Below the pieces are notes generated by a model that worked only from the letters and a program-made list of their open reading frames with translations, had not been told where the DNA came from and made no database searches. Of a stretch of 6,552 nt of DNA, positions 1-6,552 are shown in pieces. A program made the translations under genes and the position numbers. Every line of letters begins with the position of its first letter. Position 1 is the first letter of the stretch. Source of the DNA: Gammaproteobacteria bacterium (lineage in GTDB: Bacteria > Pseudomonadota > Gammaproteobacteria > UBA6429 > Thiohalophilaceae); assembly GCA_030593785.1 (NCBI GenBank), contig JAUVGM010000137.1:1-6552 (forward strand). The letters are read 5' to 3'.

Positions 1-40
1 TAATAGCGCCTAATGTAAGATAGTCTGATAAAGCAATCAT
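1..40 (-). CDS. nuoK: NADH-quinone oxidoreductase subunit K (NuoK), N-terminal fragment
   Basis: Only the first 13 codons are in the window; the gene runs off the left edge. Reading the minus strand from the ATG at 40-38 gives MIALSDYLTLGAI, which matches the start of NuoK, a small membrane subunit (about 100 residues, three transmembrane helices) with conserved glutamates used in the proton path of complex I. Those glutamates lie outside the window. The start follows the nuoJ stop codon by 8 bases, with an AGG at 50-48 seven bases upstream of the ATG. The position directly after nuoJ is the normal one in nuo operons. The call rests on the short N-terminal match plus gene order, and both agree. 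Confidence 0.9.
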   Translation of the reverse strand, partial: MIALSDYLTLGAI

Positions 41-51
41 AATAAAACCTA
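41..51 (-). promoter_or_regulatory. nuoK ribosome binding site overlapping the nuoJ stop codon
   Basis: On the minus strand the sequence reads TAGGTTTTATT followed by the nuoK ATG. The TAG is the nuoJ stop, and its last two bases form the AGG that is the only Shine-Dalgarno-like core before nuoK, seven bases from the start. This packing suggests that ribosomes finishing nuoJ re-initiate on nuoK (translational coupling). The overlap is seen directly; the coupling is inferred. Confidence 0.6.
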
Positions 52-645
52 TTTTGTCTCTTCTGAATCCATTTTAACCATGCGGATACGATCATCCCGT
101 TTCACGGCAATTTGTAAATCTGGATTTTGATGTTTTGTATTTGGTCGGCGACGCAAGGTTAAGGCAATCGCAGCAATGATCGCGACCAACAATATAACCG
201 CGGCAATTTCAAAGGGATATACATATACCGTATATAAAACCAGCCCTAACTCACGTGTATTATTATAATCAGCTGCTTGTCGTACCGGTGATTCCAAGCC
301 AATATTTTCCCCACCCACAACCATGTACATCATGACCATCATCGTAACAAGAACCGCAATGCCAATCGGTAAGTACTGAATAAAAGCCGCTCGCATTCTG
401 GCAACATTAATATCCAGCATCATCACAACAAACAGGAATAAAACCATAACCGCGCCGACATAAACCAGCACTAAAGTAATCGCTAAAAATTCTGCTTCAA
501 GTAACATCCAGATGGCTGCACAGGAAAAGAACGTCAATACAAGAAACAGTGACGCTTGTACCGGATTTTTTACCGTGATCACCATCAAGGCACTAAACAC
601 CATAATGCCAGCAAACACATAAAAAACGATATTTTCAAATCCCAT
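49..645 (-). CDS. nuoJ: NADH-quinone oxidoreductase subunit J (NuoJ)
   Basis: This is a membrane-arm subunit of complex I (ND6 homologue), 198 residues, close to the usual 165-200. Five hydrophobic segments are visible, at about residues 4-24, 29-49, 53-77, 91-110 and 136-164. The third contains the family hallmark YVGAVMVLF (62-70), where the family has a pi-bulge helix thought to switch conformation during coupling of quinone reduction to proton transfer. E50 and E52 sit just before it. The tail from about 165 is strongly charged (RRR at 165-167, KRDDR at 182-186) and should lie in the cytoplasm. The start is supported by AGGA at 658-655, nine bases upstream of the ATG. The gene follows nuoI after 33 bases and precedes nuoK by 8. 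No frameshift or missing segment is apparent. Confidence 0.96.
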   Translation of the reverse strand: MGFENIVFYVFAGIMVFSALMVITVKNPVQASLFLVLTFFSCAAIWMLLEAEFLAITLVLVYVGAVMVLFLFVVMMLDINVARMRAAFIQYLPIGIAVLVTMMVMMYMVVGGENIGLESPVRQAADYNNTRELGLVLYTVYVYPFEIAAVILLVAIIAAIALTLRRRPNTKHQNPDLQIAVKRDDRIRMVKMDSEETK

Positions 646-678
646 TTTTCTAAATCCTGTTCTTAAATTTAATCAAAC

Positions 679-1167
679 TTAACGATAAGGTGCATCAAGG
701 GCTCGAGCAGCCGCAATTTCTTTTTCATACTTATCACCTACTGCGAGCAAACGTTCTTTAGTCATATAAAGATCGCCTTTTTTCTCACCGTAGTATTCAA
801 AAATATGTGTTTCAACAATGGAGTCAACCGGACAAGACTCTTCACAGTAACCGCAAAAAATACATTTTGTTAAATCAATATCATAACGAGTAGTCCGTCG
901 TGAACCATCTTCACGTGGTTCTGATTCAATAGTAATAGCTAATGCTGGACAGACTGCTTCGCAAAGTTTGCAAGCTATGCAACGTTCTTCACCATTAGGA
1001 TAACGACGTAATGCATGTAACCCACGAAAGCGTGGCGATAATGGTGTTTTATCATCGGGATACTGCAGGGTAAATTTGCGTGCAAAAAAGTAACGGCCAG
1101 TTACACCCAGGCCAATTCTTAACTCTTTAAGCGACAAACTTTTTATAAATCGAATAAATCCTGACAT
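679..1167 (-). CDS. nuoI: NADH-quinone oxidoreductase subunit I (NuoI), 2x[4Fe-4S] ferredoxin-like
   Basis: NuoI (TYKY homologue) carries clusters N6a and N6b and passes electrons from NuoG towards N2 in NuoB, at the joint between the peripheral and membrane arms. With the start at 1167 the protein is 162 residues, the normal proteobacterial length. It begins MSGFIRFIKSLSLKEL, an amphipathic N-terminus that lies against the membrane. Two CxxCxxCxxxCP motifs are intact: CIACKLCEAVCP (C63, C66, C69, C73) and CIFCGYCEESCP (C102, C105, C108, C112). The start is set by GGGAG at 1179-1175, seven bases upstream. The frame stays open to an ATG at 1227, but that would add 20 unconserved residues and overlap nuoH by 44 bases. 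The gene begins 16 bases after the nuoH stop. Confidence 0.97.
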   Translation of the reverse strand: MSGFIRFIKSLSLKELRIGLGVTGRYFFARKFTLQYPDDKTPLSPRFRGLHALRRYPNGEERCIACKLCEAVCPALAITIESEPREDGSRRTTRYDIDLTKCIFCGYCEESCPVDSIVETHIFEYYGEKKGDLYMTKERLLAVGDKYEKEIAAARALDAPYR

Positions 1168-1174
1168 GTCTATT

Positions 1175-1179
1175 CTCCC
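1175..1179 (-). promoter_or_regulatory. nuoI ribosome binding site that decides the start
   Basis: GGGAG on the minus strand lies seven bases before the ATG at 1167 and just after the nuoH stop (1186-1184). It is among the best Shine-Dalgarno matches in the window and favours the 162-residue NuoI over the longer reading frame starting at 1227. Confidence 0.75.
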
Positions 1180-1183
1180 AACC

Positions 1184-2317
1184 TCACGAAGCCCCACCAC
1201 CAAGGCCGAACCAGCCTTGTAATACAAAGATACCTACCACTAATAACCAAACGATGGTGATCGGAATAAACACTTTCCAACCTAAACGCATAATTTGATC
1301 ATACCGATAGCGCGGGAACGTAGCACGGAACCATAAGAACAAGAATAAGAAGATGGCCATCTTGGCAAAGAACCAATGTATACCATCACCTAAAACCCAG
1401 CCCAGTACAGGAACATCTGCAAAAGGTGCAATCCAGCTAACAGGGAACATGGATAACCAGCCGCCCATAAACATGATTGCCGTTAAAGCTGCAATTAAGA
1501 TCATGTTGGCATATTCAGCCAGGAAGAAAACAGCAAAGGCCATGCCGGAATAATCAACATGGAAACCAGCAACAATTTCAGACTCACCTTCAGCAACGTC
1601 AAACGGTGCCCTGTTTGTTTCTGCAACACCCGAGATAAAGTAAATGACGAATAGCGGGAACAAGGGAATAAAGAACCAGTTAGCAAGACCGTATTCACCG
1701 CTTTGTGAATTGACTATTTCACCCAGGTTTAAACTTCCTGCCGCAATCAATACACCTACCAAAGCAAAACCCATCGCAATTTCATAAGAAACAATTTGTG
1801 CTGCTGAACGCATGGTACCTAACAATGCATACTTAGAGTTTGAAGACCAACCCGCAATGATAACGCCATAAACACCAACAGAGGTTAATGCGAGGACATA
1901 TAAAAGTGCAGCATTAACTTCGGCTAAAACAATACCTTCACCAAAGGGTATAACAGCCCAGGCAGCAAGTGCTGGTCCAAGAGATAATAACGGTGCAGTC
2001 AGGAACAAATATTTATTCGCCCCTGTTGGAATTATGATTTCCTTAAACATGAGCTTAACGGCATCAGCAATCGGTTGTAATGAACCACGCGGACCCACCA
2101 TGGTTGGTCCCATACGCACTTGCATTGCGCCGATAACTTTTCGTTCAGCTAATGTTAAGTAAGCAACACTCAGCATGAGTGGCACCATGATCACAACAAT
2201 CTTTAAAACGATCAAAATAACCGTTTGTAATGCTTCTGGTAGCATGTGGAAATACACAACTATCCAATCCTGAAACAGTAGTGTCAGCCAATCAATACTT
2301 GTATTTAACCATTCCAT
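1184..2317 (-). CDS. nuoH: NADH-quinone oxidoreductase subunit H (NuoH)
   Basis: NuoH (ND1 homologue) anchors the peripheral arm and forms most of the quinone-access chamber of complex I. It is 377 residues, longer than E. coli NuoH (325) but within the range of other proteobacteria. About eight or more hydrophobic segments are visible. Family hallmarks are AERKVIGAMQVRMGP (57-71), GPRGSLQPIADAVKLMFKE (75-93) and, in the conserved cytoplasmic loop, ETNRAPFDVAEGESE (233-247), whose acidic residues E233, D240, E243, E245 and E247 belong to the quinone/proton-coupling region. VSYEIAMG (176-183) holds the conserved E179. A sequence around 288-315, between two hydrophobic segments, accounts for part of the extra length. 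The last segment (about 350-367) ends in a glycine-rich tail. The start at 2317 has GGAA at 2327-2324 upstream and lies 21 bases after nuoG. Confidence 0.97.
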   Translation of the reverse strand: MEWLNTSIDWLTLLFQDWIVVYFHMLPEALQTVILIVLKIVVIMVPLMLSVAYLTLAERKVIGAMQVRMGPTMVGPRGSLQPIADAVKLMFKEIIIPTGANKYLFLTAPLLSLGPALAAWAVIPFGEGIVLAEVNAALLYVLALTSVGVYGVIIAGWSSNSKYALLGTMRSAAQIVSYEIAMGFALVGVLIAAGSLNLGEIVNSQSGEYGLANWFFIPLFPLFVIYFISGVAETNRAPFDVAEGESEIVAGFHVDYSGMAFAVFFLAEYANMILIAALTAIMFMGGWLSMFPVSWIAPFADVPVLGWVLGDGIHWFFAKMAIFLFLFLWFRATFPRYRYDQIMRLGWKVFIPITIVWLLVVGIFVLQGWFGLGGGAS

Positions 2318-2338
2318 CTATCGTTCCAACTCTCTCAA

Positions 2339-4705
2339 TTAGCTTTTAGTACTTAAAGTTATTTCGGAATAAGCCGAATCAAATACTTCAACACCCTGTA
2401 CGCCTTGTGGAATAACAGCGCAGTTATCTGGAATTGAATCTTCGATATATACTCTTAATTTTAATTTTGTCTTGTTTTGAATTACGACAACATTATCTTC
2501 ATCTTGAATATTGTTTTGTTTTGCCAGCTCTGCATTAATAATTACACAAGCTGAAAGAGCATCATCTGTTTGTTGTAGAGCATCCGAACGACGCACTACA
2601 CTATCAACTGCATAAATTGGCAGTACACCAATACGTTGTATGTTTTCTGCATCTTTCGCCAATGCTTTAGGACAACGCCATTGCATCTTATTAGAGCTAT
2701 CCATCGTACCCGCTTGTTGTTTAGCTTCATCACGAACATCTTCCGATGTAATGTAATCAAAGCCTTCCAACTCAAAGATATTCCCGAGTACACGTAATAC
2801 TTTCCATGCTGGACGTGTTTCAGCTAAAGGCGTTACTGCACCAGCGAAACTCTGCCATGCGCCTTCCGCATTTACGTAAGTTCCTGATGTTTCACTCGAA
2901 GGTGAAATCGGAAGCAAGACATCAGCATAAGCTTTCATTTCTTCAGTCACATAAGGTGTCATCGAAATTACAAAGTCAGCATCGTTAACGGCTTTCATTG
3001 CAGTCGATGGACTGGCCGTATCAAATTCGGGTTCTACATCTAAAAGAACAAATGCATTCATGCCATTGGTAAACATCTCATTTGCAGTTTTACCATTAGA
3101 CGATTCTCCACCACACAAACGATTTGGTAGTACACCCGTTAAGTAAGCACCAGCGGCATTTGCACCATCTGATAAAGTACTCATGGTTGCACCAGAAAGT
3201 TCTGCAATCATATTTGATAACGCACGCAAATCAGCTAACTGTGGTTGCAACATGGCTTGAGTACCGAGAATAACCGTTGCTTTTTCTGCACTGTGTAGAT
3301 GTTTTGCTATTTCAAGATGAGCATCATTTGCTTTAATGTTACTTAATAAAGCATCCAGACCTTCCGCAGCAGATGACCCGGTTAAGCTCAATAACGCTTT
3401 CGTTATTGCAGCTAATGAATTCACCATTTCTGCAGGTGACGTAATTACTTTTTCTTCAATAGCAAAATTAAAATCATAATCGACCGGGTTAACGGCCATG
3501 ATCTTTGCACCATTAAGCGATGCCATGCGTATACGATGTGCAGCAATTGGCTGATCCTTGCGTATCCATGAACCAACTAATAAGACAGCATCATTATTTT
3601 CTAAATCGGTAAGCGATTGTCCTAATGCAGGAAATTGTGGAGCAATATCCTGATCACTAAAATCTGCTTGACGTAAACGATGATCAATATTGTTAGAGCC
3701 TATGGCACGCATAATTTTTTGCGTTAAATACATTTCTTCTACTGTTGCAGAAGGAGAAACGAGTGCGCCAATATTTTCTACGCCGTCTTTATTGATAACA
3801 GTCTTTAAACCTTCAAAAGCGTAATTTAATGCTGTTTGCCAATCTGTTTTTTTCCAAACATTACCTTGTTTAATCATTGGCGATTGCAAGCGATCTTCAT
3901 GCTTTAAACCAAGATAACTAAAACGATCACGATCGGATAACCACATCTCATTAATACTTTCGTTATCTTCTGGTAATACACGCATCACTTGATTGCGACG
4001 TGTTTCAATTTGAATATTTGAACCAAGACAATCATGACTCGCAATGCTTTTTGTCTGATCATTTTCCCAGGGACGACCGGTATAACGATAAGGTTTTGAT
4101 GTTAAAGCGCCGACTGGACATAAGTCGATAACATTACCTGACATTTCAGATGCCACAGTACGTTCAACATAGGTACCAATACGCATATTGTCGCCACGAC
4201 CCGTTGCACCGAGTTCCATAATACCGGCAATTTCCTGACCAAATCGAACGCAACGGGTGCAATGAATACAACGAGTCATTTCTGTTGCGATTAATGGACC
4301 AATATCTTTATCTGCAACAACACGCTTTTGTTCGTGGTAACGAGAAACATCCTGACCAAAGCCAACCGCAATGTCTTGCAACTCACACTCACCACCTTGA
4401 TCACAGATTGGGCAATCCAGCGGATGATTAATTAACAGGAATTCCATAACACTTTGTTGTGCTTCAAGTGCCATGGTAGATTTTGTGAAAATCTTCATGC
4501 CATCAGTAACTGGCGTTGCACAAGCAGGTACAGGTTTAGCAACCTTTTCAATTTCAACCAGACACATACGACAGTTCGCTGCGACAGACAATTTTTTGTG
4601 ATAACAAAAACGCGGAATAGTGATACCGGCGCTATCTGCCGCTTCAATCACCATTGCTCCATCAGCTACCTGAAGCGGTTTTCCGTTAATTTCTATATTT
4701 GCCAT
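2339..4705 (-). CDS. nuoG: NADH-quinone oxidoreductase subunit G (NuoG), iron-sulfur subunit
   Basis: This is the largest peripheral-arm subunit of complex I (788 residues), carrying the electron wire from NuoF to NuoI. Residues 1-80 are a plant-type ferredoxin domain with the [2Fe-2S] N1b ligands C34, C45, C48 and C62. The next segment has the His/Cys3 site of N5 (H94, C98, C101, C107), followed by the N4 site CIHCTRC plus DLCPVGAL (C146, C149, C152, C196). From about 218 the protein resembles molybdopterin oxidoreductases, without cofactor ligation expected. The conserved SGTYVNAEGAWQSF is at 607-620, and a C-terminal beta-barrel-like domain spans about 692-788. The extra N7 cluster ligands are absent: the matching positions are A222, D225, S229 and S257. 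The start agrees with the conserved N-terminus, but its Shine-Dalgarno (a GAG within CGAGAT) is weak. It begins 52 bases after nuoF. Confidence 0.97.
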   Translation of the reverse strand: MANIEINGKPLQVADGAMVIEAADSAGITIPRFCYHKKLSVAANCRMCLVEIEKVAKPVPACATPVTDGMKIFTKSTMALEAQQSVMEFLLINHPLDCPICDQGGECELQDIAVGFGQDVSRYHEQKRVVADKDIGPLIATEMTRCIHCTRCVRFGQEIAGIMELGATGRGDNMRIGTYVERTVASEMSGNVIDLCPVGALTSKPYRYTGRPWENDQTKSIASHDCLGSNIQIETRRNQVMRVLPEDNESINEMWLSDRDRFSYLGLKHEDRLQSPMIKQGNVWKKTDWQTALNYAFEGLKTVINKDGVENIGALVSPSATVEEMYLTQKIMRAIGSNNIDHRLRQADFSDQDIAPQFPALGQSLTDLENNDAVLLVGSWIRKDQPIAAHRIRMASLNGAKIMAVNPVDYDFNFAIEEKVITSPAEMVNSLAAITKALLSLTGSSAAEGLDALLSNIKANDAHLEIAKHLHSAEKATVILGTQAMLQPQLADLRALSNMIAELSGATMSTLSDGANAAGAYLTGVLPNRLCGGESSNGKTANEMFTNGMNAFVLLDVEPEFDTASPSTAMKAVNDADFVISMTPYVTEEMKAYADVLLPISPSSETSGTYVNAEGAWQSFAGAVTPLAETRPAWKVLRVLGNIFELEGFDYITSEDVRDEAKQQAGTMDSSNKMQWRCPKALAKDAENIQRIGVLPIYAVDSVVRRSDALQQTDDALSACVIINAELAKQNNIQDEDNVVVIQNKTKLKLRVYIEDSIPDNCAVIPQGVQGVEVFDSAYSEITLSTKS

Positions 4706-4757
4706 CTTATATCTCGTTCAGCTTCTTTGTTTTTATTAGAACTGGTTATTAGTTTAT

Positions 4758-6023
4758 TTAAACCATGCATTTCTTATGGTCGATGTGATACTGAAATTCA
4801 TGTCTATAATGTTTTAGGAAGCTCATTACCGGCATTGCAGCAGCATCACCTAATGCACAAATTGTTCTACCACCGATACGGTGAGCAACATCATTGAGTA
4901 AATCTAAATCTTCCTGTACACCCTGACCATGTTCTATACGGTGCATAACTTTTGCTAACCAGCCCGTACCTTCACGACATGGCGTACATTGACCACATGA
5001 TTCTTCGTAATAGAAATGTGAAAGACGCGCTAATGCACCGACCATACACGTTGTTTCATCCATTACGATAACCGAACCCGCTCCCAGCATACTGCCTGCT
5101 TTTGAGAGTGAGTCGTAATCCATATCCGTTTCCATAATGATGTCAGCGGGTAAGACCGGAACAGATGATCCACCCGGGATAACGGCTTTTAACTTATGAC
5201 CATCACGTACGCCACCGGCCATTTTTAGCAATTCAGAAAAAGGTGTACCTAATGGAATTTCAAAGTTACCCGGATTGTTCACGTGTCCGGAAACACAGAA
5301 CAATTTTGTACCACCATTATTAGGTCTGCCCTGCTCTAAGAACCACTTACCGCCCTTCTCTAAAATGACAGGGACAGATGCAAGCGTTTCCGTATTATTA
5401 ATCGTTGTCGGTTTACCATATAAACCAAAACCTGCCGGGAACGGCGGTTTAAAACGCGGCTGGCCTTTTTTACCTTCAATTGATTCAAGCAATGCAGTTT
5501 CTTCACCACAAATATAAGCACCTGCGCCTAAGTGTGCATAAAGATCAAAACTAAAATCAGAACCTTGAATATTTTCACCTAACAAACCGGCTTTATAGGC
5601 TTCTTCTAACGCACCTTCAAAACGTTCATACGGTTCCCAAAATTCACCGCGAATATAGTTATACCCTTTAGATGCACCAATGCAGTAACCGGCGATGAGC
5701 ATACCTTCAACAAGTTGATGCGGGTTATAACGTAATATGTCACGGTCTTTACATGTACCCGGCTCGCCTTCGTCTGAATTACAAACAATATATTTTTGAC
5801 CCGGCGCAGTACGTGGCATAAAGCTCCACTTCAAACCGGTTGGGAAACCTGCACCACCACGACCACGTAGTGATGATGTTTTTAATTCTTCAATGATTTG
5901 TTCAGGCGGAATTTTTTCTTTAAGAATTTTTTTCAGCTGCTCATAGCCACCTACACTCAAGTAACTCTCGAGTGACCACGGTTTGTCCATGTGTAGGGTC
6001 CGAAAACAGACTTCATTCGCCAT
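4758..6023 (-). CDS. nuoF: NADH-quinone oxidoreductase subunit F (NuoF), NADH- and FMN-binding
   Basis: NuoF (51-kDa subunit homologue) oxidises NADH with bound FMN and passes electrons to its [4Fe-4S] cluster N3, at the tip of the cytoplasmic arm. It is 421 residues, slightly shorter than E. coli NuoF (445). The flavin/NADH fold shows the glycine-rich RGRGGAGFPTGLKW (53-66), CNSDEGEPGTCKDRD (81-95) and HLGAGAYICGEETALLES (164-181). A ubiquitin-like (SLBB-type) region follows at about 235-325. N3 is ligated by ESCGQCTPCREG (C343, C346, C349) and by C389 in ICALGDAA. The start has GGAG at 6034-6031, seven bases upstream, set in a small hairpin described separately. The C-terminus ends in HHKKC-like basic residues (IDHKKCMV), as is common in proteobacteria. 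It lies 48 bases after nuoE and 52 before nuoG. Confidence 0.98.
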   Translation of the reverse strand: MANEVCFRTLHMDKPWSLESYLSVGGYEQLKKILKEKIPPEQIIEELKTSSLRGRGGAGFPTGLKWSFMPRTAPGQKYIVCNSDEGEPGTCKDRDILRYNPHQLVEGMLIAGYCIGASKGYNYIRGEFWEPYERFEGALEEAYKAGLLGENIQGSDFSFDLYAHLGAGAYICGEETALLESIEGKKGQPRFKPPFPAGFGLYGKPTTINNTETLASVPVILEKGGKWFLEQGRPNNGGTKLFCVSGHVNNPGNFEIPLGTPFSELLKMAGGVRDGHKLKAVIPGGSSVPVLPADIIMETDMDYDSLSKAGSMLGAGSVIVMDETTCMVGALARLSHFYYEESCGQCTPCREGTGWLAKVMHRIEHGQGVQEDLDLLNDVAHRIGGRTICALGDAAAMPVMSFLKHYRHEFQYHIDHKKCMV

Positions 6024-6024
6024 T

Positions 6025-6038
6025 GGTTGACTCCAACC
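6025..6038 (-). promoter_or_regulatory. nuoF ribosome binding site within a small hairpin
   Basis: On the minus strand GGTTG-GAGT-CAACC is a perfect 5-bp inverted repeat with a 4-base loop. The nuoF Shine-Dalgarno core GGAG (6034-6031) sits across the end of the 5' arm and the loop, and the 3' arm ends two bases before the ATG. The arrangement is visible directly. Whether it folds in the mRNA and limits initiation is inference; a ribosome could readily open such a short stem. Confidence 0.4.
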
Positions 6039-6040
6039 TT

Positions 6041-6052
6041 AATATTAATATT
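6041..6052. repeat. 12-bp AT-only palindrome between nuoE and nuoF
   Basis: AATATTAATATT is its own reverse complement and sits in the 48-base, very AT-rich spacer between nuoE and nuoF, upstream of the nuoF ribosome binding site. It could be an incidental AT-rich, unstructured stretch that keeps the start site open. No known operator is recognised. Confidence 0.3.
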
Positions 6053-6071
6053 TATTTATACTTTTAAAAAT

Positions 6072-6552
6072 TTAATCTAAATCAGCAAGAACTTGATCAA
6101 CTTTTTCTTCGTTCAAGTTTTCATAATATGTATCGCCAATTTGGAACATAGGAGCATTCACACACGCACCTAAACATTCAACTTCTTTTAATGTAAAACG
6201 TCCATCTGTTGTTGTCTCGCCGAGTTTAATTCCTAACTTTGTAGTTAAGTGGTCAACAATTGAATCTGAACCATTCAACATGCATGAGATATTGGTGCAA
6301 ACACAGATCTTGTGTTTACCGACAGGTTCTAACTCGTACATAGAGTAAAAAGTGGCCACTTCATAAACAGCAATAGGACGCATCTCAAGATATTCAGCAA
6401 CTGCATCCATCAAATCTTCGGTTAAAAAACCACGATTTTGATCTTGTGCAATACGTAAGGCAGACATAACAGCAGATTGTTTTTTATCTGCCGGGTATTT
6501 AGCTATCCAGACATCAATTTCTTTTAACGAGGCATCAGTTAAAAGATGTAAC
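6072..6552 (-). CDS. nuoE: NADH-quinone oxidoreductase subunit E (NuoE), N-terminus cut by the window edge
   Basis: NuoE (24-kDa subunit homologue) has a thioredoxin-like fold, binds the [2Fe-2S] cluster N1a and pairs with NuoF at the NADH-oxidising tip. The frame is open through the right edge, giving 159 visible residues; E. coli NuoE is 166, so probably only about ten are missing. The visible start, LHLLTDASLKEIDVWIAKYP, leads into ADKKQSAVMSALRIAQDQ, which is conserved family sequence. The ATG at 6467 is therefore internal, not the start. N1a ligands are intact in CTNISC and CLGAC: visible residues 85 and 90 (CxxxxC), 126 and 130 (CxxxC). The conserved VATFYSMY motif precedes them. The gene is first of those seen here; nuoD is expected just upstream, outside the window. 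Confidence 0.96.
   Translation of the reverse strand, partial: LHLLTDASLKEIDVWIAKYPADKKQSAVMSALRIAQDQNRGFLTEDLMDAVAEYLEMRPIAVYEVATFYSMYELEPVGKHKICVCTNISCMLNGSDSIVDHLTTKLGIKLGETTTDGRFTLKEVECLGACVNAPMFQIGDTYYENLNEEKVDQVLADLD

Noticed and set aside
1168..1227. Longer NuoI starting at the ATG at 1227
   Set aside because: It adds 20 residues not typical of NuoI and overlaps nuoH by 44 bases, while the ATG at 1167 has a strong GGGAG and gives the standard 162 residues.
1353..1553. Short plus-strand open frame inside nuoH
   Set aside because: It is fully antisense to conserved NuoH coding sequence and its product resembles no known family.
4706..4757. Possible promoter or small gene in the 52-base nuoF-nuoG gap
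   Set aside because: The gap is AT-rich, with no paired -35/-10 elements, no stem-loop followed by a T-run, and no open frame with a ribosome binding site.
4454..4897. A 147-codon open frame on the plus strand across the nuoG/nuoF junction
   Set aside because: It is antisense to the conserved N-terminus of NuoG and C-terminus of NuoF, its product (rich in Cys, His, Phe and Ser) has no recognisable domain, and no convincing ribosome binding site was noted. It is a shadow of the real genes.
6465..6467. ATG at 6467 as the start of nuoE
   Set aside because: The upstream codons to the window edge encode conserved NuoE sequence (WIAKYPADKKQSAV), so this Met is internal.
1..6552. A hidden novel system (defence, mobile element, CRISPR, RNA gene) in the window
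   Set aside because: Virtually every base belongs to intact nuo genes or their short spacers, all cluster-ligand residues are in place, and no repeats, insertions or frameshifts interrupt the operon.

Overview
The window is an uninterrupted piece of a bacterial respiratory complex I operon (nuo; proton-pumping NADH:quinone oxidoreductase, NDH-1). Everything is read leftward on the minus strand. In transcription order, from the right edge to the left, it holds nuoE (5' end cut off), nuoF, nuoG, nuoH, nuoI, nuoJ and the first 13 codons of nuoK. No gene on the plus strand is supported; the open frames there are antisense to conserved nuo coding sequence. I see no tRNA, rRNA, mobile element, CRISPR array, clear promoter or terminator. 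No gap between genes exceeds about 52 bases.

The protein sequences point to a gammaproteobacterium, or less likely a betaproteobacterium, with moderately low GC content. NuoG lacks the extra N7 iron-sulfur site found in the E. coli and Thermus types, and that region reads like the mitochondrial/alpha/beta type. NuoG nevertheless keeps a C-terminal molybdopterin-dinucleotide-binding-like domain. NuoH has the ETNRAPFDVAEGESE form of the conserved quinone-channel loop. Placement below class level (for example Thiotrichales or Methylophaga-like lineages) is only a guess.

The genes cover most of the peripheral electron-transfer arm and the start of the membrane arm. NuoF takes a hydride from NADH onto FMN and passes electrons through its cluster N3. 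NuoE holds the side cluster N1a. NuoG carries N1b, N4 and N5, and NuoI carries N6a and N6b. NuoI hands electrons to N2 on NuoB, which is outside the window. NuoH forms the quinone-access chamber, and NuoJ and NuoK begin the chain of membrane subunits that links quinone reduction to proton pumping. All ligand cysteines of these clusters are present, so the enzyme looks intact. nuoA-D should lie to the right and nuoL-N to the left, by the usual operon order.

I found no previously undescribed system. The observations offered are small: the NuoG cluster type and domain mix, a hairpin around the nuoF ribosome binding site, an AT palindrome between nuoE and nuoF, and tight stop/ribosome-binding-site packing at nuoJ/nuoK.
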